Origin: Firmicutes bacterium UBA6132
Lineage (GTDB): Bacteria; Bacillota_A; Clostridia; Tissierellales; Sedimentibacteraceae
NCBI GenBank assembly: GCA_002435835.1
Contig: DIVM01000142.1
Location: forward strand, 1 to 9,714
DNA length: 9,714 nucleotides
Reading direction: 5' to 3'
Both the position numbers and the translations under genes were made by a program. This document shows, piece by piece, positions 6,952 to 9,714 of the stretch (the stretch's first letter is position 1; each line of letters opens with the position of its first letter). The notes under the pieces were generated by a model. It was not told the DNA's origin. It searched no databases and was given only the letters and a program-made list of their open reading frames with translations.

Positions 6952-6975
6952 ATCGATAATGATAATCATTATCAT
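6946..6975 (-). promoter_or_regulatory. Candidate promoter of the yclNOPQ operon
   Basis: On the minus strand, ATGATA (complement of 6970-6975; 4 of 6 to TTGACA) is followed by a 17-base spacer and TATTAT (complement of 6947-6952). Transcription would start about 6940, leaving a 45-base leader before yclN. The Fur box fills the spacer and touches the -35, a classic position for repression. Confidence 0.5.
6955..6973. promoter_or_regulatory. Fur box, perfect 19-bp palindrome
   Basis: GATAATGATAATCATTATC is identical to the classical 19-bp Fur consensus and is a perfect palindrome centred on A6964. It lies between the importer operon and the AraC-family gene, overlapping both candidate promoters. 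Fe(II)-loaded Fur should bind here and repress the importer, and probably the regulator, when iron is sufficient. Confidence 0.95.
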
Positions 6976-7012
6976 TTGATAACTAATCTTAACCGTTTTA
7001 TAATTTATATTA

Positions 7013-7046
7013 TTTGACTATATTTATATTTTTTTGACTATATTTA
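7013..7046. repeat. Direct repeat, candidate AraC-family operator
   Basis: TTTGACTATATTTA occurs at 7013-7026 and again at 7033-7046, a 20-base period. AraC-family proteins carry two HTH motifs and commonly bind tandem direct repeats of about this period. The pair sits between the Fur box and the AraC-family start codon, in the leader of that gene if the upstream promoter is used. The second copy also contains TTGACT, a possible -35, with TAAAAT at 7055-7060 only 15 bases away. Confidence 0.5.
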
Positions 7047-7084
7047 GATATTTATAAAATTTTAAAACTTTCGAAAGGAATAAT

Positions 7085-7807
7085 ATGTTTACTAAAAAAC
7101 AAATCAAAAATATCTTAGAGAAATTTTATTTAAGCTGCAACTTGCCATTAGAAGCATTTGAATATGACGGAACCAGTATAAGTTCCTTTGGAAATGATTT
7201 TAATAATTCGTTTGATAAACATGAAATATTTGAAAAAACTAAACAAGAACTAAAATTAGAAAAAAAAGATTTTGTAACGGTGACGGTTAATAATGCTCGT
7301 TTTACTGGATGTTTTATTTGTTCTGAAAATAACCACAGAGGATTATACATAATAGGTCCATATTCAAATATGAAAAACAACAAATATGTTTATAAACCAC
7401 AAATAATAATCCCACAACTTATATCAATGCTTCGTATTTTAGGAAATGATTTAATTAAAGAGAATAAATTAAATGATTATACATTTAGTTTTCATGTAAA
7501 AAAAGCAATTGATTATATGGATTCAAGATATAAAGAAGAAATAAATTTAGGAGATGTTGCAGATTATTTGAACATAAACAAATGTTATTTATGTTCACTA
7601 ATAAAAAAAGAAACTGGCAAAACTTTTACTAATCTGCTGAATGAAATAAGAGTAGAAAAAAGTAAAGAATTATTAAATGAAAACAATTATTCAGCTTTAG
7701 ACATTGCCCTTGCTGTAGGATTTAATAATCAAAATTACTATAATATAATGTTTAAAAAAATTACTAATTTAACTCCTTTAGAATTTAAAAAGAATTTTAA
7801 AAATTAA
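7085..7807 (+). CDS. AraC-family regulator of the siderophore importer
   Basis: A 240-residue protein. The C-terminal third (about 137-240) is an AraC/XylS DNA-binding domain. HTH 1 lies around INLGDVADYLNINKCYLCSL (153-172), HTH 2 around SALDIALAVGFNNQNYYNIM (203-222), and the closing ITNLTPLEFKK (226-236) is the usual family end. The N-terminal 130 residues are a sensor domain I do not recognise by name. The NARFTGCFICSENN and GLYIIGPYSN blocks recall sensor domains of other Firmicute AraC proteins. Cysteine pairs C76-x-x-C79 and C167-x-x-C170 (the latter in the recognition-helix region) are notable. GAAAGGA precedes the ATG by about six bases. Divergent position beside a siderophore importer with a shared Fur box suggests it activates that operon when the siderophore is present; this is inference. 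No membrane segments. Confidence 0.9.
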   Translation: MFTKKQIKNILEKFYLSCNLPLEAFEYDGTSISSFGNDFNNSFDKHEIFEKTKQELKLEKKDFVTVTVNNARFTGCFICSENNHRGLYIIGPYSNMKNNKYVYKPQIIIPQLISMLRILGNDLIKENKLNDYTFSFHVKKAIDYMDSRYKEEINLGDVADYLNINKCYLCSLIKKETGKTFTNLLNEIRVEKSKELLNENNYSALDIALAVGFNNQNYYNIMFKKITNLTPLEFKKNFKN

Positions 7808-7883
7808 TAACTTTTATATATATAAATTTGGTTTTGCAAATAATTTCGGGTATTTTCTCCTTATTATTGAAAATTTCATATAC

Positions 7884-7942
7884 AATAATAGTATAAAAAA
7901 ATTACTCCTTAAATATTAGGAGTAATTTTTTATACTATTATT
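7884..7942. terminator. Long bidirectional terminator between araC-like and DUF1540 genes
   Basis: AATAATAGTATAAAAAAATTACTCCT (7884-7909) pairs with 7918-7942 with a single bulged A, giving a stem of about 25 bp and an 8-base loop. The core stem ATTACTCC/GGAGTAAT carries A-runs on one side and T-runs on the other, so it works in both directions. It lies 76 bases after the AraC-family stop and 5 bases after the convergent DUF1540 stop. Confidence 0.88.
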
Positions 7943-7947
7943 AAATT

Positions 7948-8121
7948 TTATGACATACTTTGGTTATTAGGTTTAAATGTTGCACAGTCAGTTTCAGTAC
8001 TGCTGTGAGCATTTCTATGTTGCACTTCTATTTTTGAAGCAGCACAATGATCCCCTTCACTATAATAATGACAAGTATTTACTACACATTTAACACCAGG
8101 GTTGATTTTTTTTTGATCCAT
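7948..8121 (-). CDS. DUF1540 cysteine-rich small protein
   Basis: A 57-residue protein, start ATG at 8121 with AGAGGAG as RBS at normal spacing. It begins MDQKKINPGVKCVVNTCHYY and has four cysteines at 12, 17, 26 and 46, with HCAASKIEV (25-33), then STETDCATFKP (41-51). This matches the DUF1540 pattern seen in many clostridia (V-K-C-x4-C-x-Y-Y/W-x5-C-x-A-x2-I-x-V, ending in T-x-C-x-T-F). The four cysteines with histidines 18, 25 and 36 are thought to hold a metal, probably zinc; the role is unknown. It is a single-gene unit ending at the shared bidirectional terminator. Many DUF1540 proteins have two tandem modules; this one has one. Confidence 0.88.
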   Translation of the reverse strand: MDQKKINPGVKCVVNTCHYYSEGDHCAASKIEVQHRNAHSSTETDCATFKPNNQSMS

Positions 8122-8207
8122 ATCAGTATTCTCCTCTTAATAATTTTATTTAGAAGTCATTAAAACTTTCTTATATTATTATGGCTTTTGTTAAATTTGT
8201 TATTCGT

Positions 8208-8393
8208 TTATAATTTAAAAATTTTTAAATCAGAAATACTATGATTTTTCCATCTAACTAAATATAAAATAATTATAAGTAGTGACCAAAAATTTGAAGA
8301 AACCATGTTCTCAAAATTCAATTTAACATAAAAAACAAATGCAAAGATTGACATTAAAAATGCATAAAGTGGAAATTTTCTATCGCCATACAT
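8208..8393 (-). CDS. Small two-helix membrane protein, doubtful
   Basis: A 61-residue ORF. It would have two membrane helices, about residues 7-24 (FPLYAFLMSIFAFVFYVK) and 34-47 (NFWSLLIIILYLVR), and a basic cytoplasmic tail. I do not recognise a family. The ATG at 8393 has only GGAAG seven to eight bases upstream; an in-frame TTG at 8405 has no RBS. Composition (hydrophobic runs, a positive charge after the second helix) looks like real protein rather than chance. The upstream DNA also reads as broken membrane-protein sequence, so this may be the tail of a decayed gene rather than an independent one. Confidence 0.35.
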   Translation of the reverse strand: MYGDRKFPLYAFLMSIFAFVFYVKLNFENMVSSNFWSLLIIILYLVRWKNHSISDLKIFKL

Positions 8394-8404
8394 GATAGCT
8401 TCCA

Positions 8405-8611
8405 AAACTAATGGCTATTATATTTTCATGCTTTTTTACTATTGTGCTATAAGTTGTGGCATCAGTGCTAAAAAATACCAATGGGTGCAATTAATAATTT
8501 ATCTGTCATTAGATATATAATATCTAAGAAAAACAAAATATTTCTGTAACTTGAACTGAAATTTTTATGATACTCATAGTAACTGCACGATAGAATGGAA
8601 ATTAAGTACAT
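8405..8611 (-). pseudogene. Possible decayed membrane-protein gene, 5' part
   Basis: Minus-strand ATG at 8611 opens a 47-codon frame (stop at 8468-8470) ending NILFFLDIIYLMTDKLLIAP plus IGIF. A one-base shift within the A/T homopolymer at 8470-8475 continues it as FLALMPQLIAQ before another stop. The hydrophobic stretches and the clean continuation across a homopolymer suggest a frameshifted membrane protein, perhaps once continuous with the small membrane ORF just downstream. There is no Shine-Dalgarno before the ATG. I cannot name a family, and chance remains possible in such AT-rich DNA. Nothing else is seen between 8406 and 8600. Confidence 0.25.
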
Positions 8612-8627
8612 TTAAAAATTCTATGAA

Positions 8628-8633
8628 TATAAT
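8628..8633 (+). promoter_or_regulatory. Candidate -10 box for the DUF6143-like gene
   Basis: TATAAT stands 54 bases ahead of the chosen start codon at 8688. The hexamer 17 bases upstream (AGTACA, 8605-8610) is a poor -35, so an alternative sigma factor or a weak promoter is possible. Low confidence. Confidence 0.3.
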
Positions 8634-8687
8634 GTAGAAACAAGCTGTAGAAATATATGAGAAATTACAATTTAGGAGATGTTGTTT

Positions 8688-9236
8688 ATGTTATACGATA
8701 AAAACAATATTATATCTTGCAAAAATTCAAATCCACAAGATGTAGTTAGCATACCTGTTCCTTTATATGAATCTATACAATCAAATTATTTTGTTGGTCA
8801 AACTTGTCCTATGATGGTTAGAGATGGCTTATTTGCATGGGCTGGTTTAATAAATCCTCACAAATCATGTAGTGATTTATTTGTAAATGTATTTACTATT
8901 TCAAATTTTTCCGAAGACTATTTAACTGTTGAAATTTGGCTAAATGTTGATTTCCCTAATAAAGCATGTGTTTCACAAAAAGTTTCACCAACAAACACTG
9001 CCATTAATCCACTTCCTAAAAATAATGTAGAAATTAAATTTATAGATTCAACCACTAAACTTCCTGAAGATGGGATTAATGTTTACGAAAGAATAGTACC
9101 GCCTAATACTACATTAGTAAGTGAAGAGGACGGAAAATTTATATTACCTCCATGTGGTAATTACACCTTAATTATAAAATCATCAAGTTCTAACTTAGAT
9201 AAAGTAATAGTTGCATTTGGATGGTGGGAAAAATAA
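8688..9236 (+). CDS. DUF6143-like protein of unknown function
   Basis: A 182-residue protein with no signal peptide or membrane helix. It is rich in predicted beta strands, with proline and serine/threonine-rich turns. Recognisable blocks are SIPVPLYESI (21-30), YFVGQTCPMM (34-43), AWAGLINPHKSCSDLFVNVF (50-69), INPLPK (106-111), RIVPPNTTLVSEEDGKF (135-151) and the end AFGWWEK (176-182). From memory this fits DUF6143, a family in Clostridium and Bacillus without known function; the label is moderate, the reality of the gene strong. The start is ATG at 8688, because AGGAG (8674-8678) is nine bases upstream. The in-frame ATG at 8679 touches the RBS and cannot be used. Five cysteines (11, 40, 61, 94, 156) are present. 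It stands alone between a doubtful membrane ORF and a DMT transporter gene. Spore association has been considered but nothing here supports it directly. Confidence 0.82.
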   Translation: MLYDKNNIISCKNSNPQDVVSIPVPLYESIQSNYFVGQTCPMMVRDGLFAWAGLINPHKSCSDLFVNVFTISNFSEDYLTVEIWLNVDFPNKACVSQKVSPTNTAINPLPKNNVEIKFIDSTTKLPEDGINVYERIVPPNTTLVSEEDGKFILPPCGNYTLIIKSSSSNLDKVIVAFGWWEK

Positions 9237-9266
9237 TCTTTCTTGTGAAATAGTTATCTGAACATG

Positions 9267-9282
9267 CCTGTTAAGTAGACAG
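9267..9282. mobile_element. IS3-like terminal repeat relic, tentative
   Basis: CCTGTTAAGTAGACAG resembles the terminal inverted repeats of IS3/IS150-group elements (TGTCTACTT-A/G-ACAGG on the other strand). No transposase remnant or matching second end is visible in the window, so this would be a lone end left after deletion, or a chance match. The rest of 9237-9407 is non-coding leader sequence. Confidence 0.2.
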
Positions 9283-9407
9283 TGAAAATAATGAAAAATT
9301 TCATCTTACAACTTTGCTTTCTTTATTGAGAGTGAAGTTCTTTTTGCTTAATTTAAATTTTTGAGGAATACTAAAATATAATATCATTTTTAGTAGGAGG
9401 AGTTAAT

Positions 9408-9714
9408 ATGGTTGGTATTTTTTTTGCATTGTTAGCTGGATTGTTAATGAGTGTTCAAGGTGTATTTAATACTCGTGTCATGGATTCATCGAATATGTGG
9501 GCTACAAATAGTTGGGTGCATATAACTGCTTTTGTTACAAGTATAAGTATATGGTTTTTCACCGGTCGTGAGAATTTACTTTCGGTTTTTAATGTTAGTA
9601 ACAAATTATATTTATTAGGTGGGATCCTCGGCGCATTTATTACTTTCACAGTTATTAAAAGCATATCCGATCTAAGACCTACATATGCGACAATGTTAAT
9701 TTTATTGGCACAAC
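9408..9714 (+). CDS. DMT-superfamily YdcZ (DUF606) transporter, 3' end missing
   Basis: The first 102 codons of a membrane protein, cut by the window end. The start ATG at 9408 follows AGGAGG (9395-9400) by seven bases. The sequence opens with MVGIFFALLAGLLMSVQGVF (1-20), then NTRVMDSSNMWATNSWVH (21-38), a second helix (about 39-51) and a third (about 68-84) with GGILGAFITF (71-80). The start motif, a first helix leading into Q-G-x-x-N, and the W-x-x-x-x-x-V-H pattern fit the YdcZ/DUF606 branch of the drug/metabolite transporter superfamily, whose full members are about 140-150 residues or fused duplicates. Substrate unknown. An AATATAAT-like -10 (TATAAT at 9377-9382) lies upstream without a good -35. 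Confidence 0.88.
   Translation, partial: MVGIFFALLAGLLMSVQGVFNTRVMDSSNMWATNSWVHITAFVTSISIWFFTGRENLLSVFNVSNKLYLLGGILGAFITFTVIKSISDLRPTYATMLILLAQ

Noticed and set aside
6955..6973. Reading the palindrome as a Zur or PerR site rather than Fur
   Set aside because: The sequence is identical to the Fur consensus and lies before a siderophore importer; the related boxes differ in their central bases.
7126..7383. 85-codon minus-strand frame
   Set aside because: Shadow of the AraC-family gene, with no RBS or recognisable motif.
8679..8687. Upstream ATG for the DUF6143-like protein
   Set aside because: It directly abuts GGAG, leaving no spacing; the ATG at 8688 is correctly spaced.
9291..9304. ATGAAA-AA-TTTCAT mini-palindrome as terminator of the DUF6143-like gene
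   Set aside because: The stem is six A/T-rich pairs with a 2-base loop and no T tail, too weak to call.

Overview
The window is very AT-rich, with strong AGGAGG-type ribosome binding sites, compact intergenic regions and A/T-tailed hairpin terminators. The proteins resemble Clostridium/Bacillus families (YclNOPQ, DUF2325, DUF1540, a DUF6143-like protein). The best reading is a chromosomal segment of a low-GC Firmicute, most likely Clostridium sensu stricto. No rRNA, tRNA, CRISPR array, phage module or complete mobile element was seen.

Left part (1-2573). A gene begins at the extreme left edge on the minus strand (only its start codon, RBS and likely promoter are inside). Next come a small DUF4242-like protein and a LysR regulator, both on the minus strand and probably one transcript. 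A YeiH-family membrane transporter is divergent from them. The LysR/YeiH pair matches the YeiE/YeiH arrangement tied in enterobacteria to sulfite/sulfur physiology. The shared intergenic region carries ATAAGTT repeats and a 26-bp inverted repeat that look like the operator. The transporter ends at a perfect palindromic terminator. Positions 2574-2870 hold no intact gene: a wrecked GNAT acetyltransferase remnant, an A-rich repeat-like stretch and a hairpin terminator.

Central part (2797-7942). A minus-strand operon encodes a complete ferric-siderophore ABC importer in the Bacillus subtilis order: permease YclN, permease YclO, ATPase YclP, lipoprotein YclQ (petrobactin/catecholate type; Campylobacter CeuBCDE is the comparable system). 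It is followed by a DUF2325 gene as last cistron. The first three genes overlap by ATGA junctions. A perfect 19-bp Fur box lies upstream, apparently within two overlapping divergent promoters, one for the importer and one for an AraC-family regulator on the plus strand. The expected logic is Fur repression when iron is replete, with the AraC protein (candidate direct-repeat operator present) as a siderophore- or stress-responsive activator.

Right part (7948-9714). A 57-aa cysteine-rich DUF1540 protein, a doubtful small membrane ORF inside what may be a decayed membrane-protein gene, a 182-aa DUF6143-like protein of unknown function, and the 5' part of a DMT/YdcZ (DUF606) membrane transporter cut by the window edge.

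I do not see a clearly unprecedented system. The most worthwhile leads are the Fur-controlled overlapping promoters with the cysteine-pair AraC regulator, DUF2325 inside a siderophore operon, and the LysR/DUF4242-like/YeiH unit with its operator repeats.
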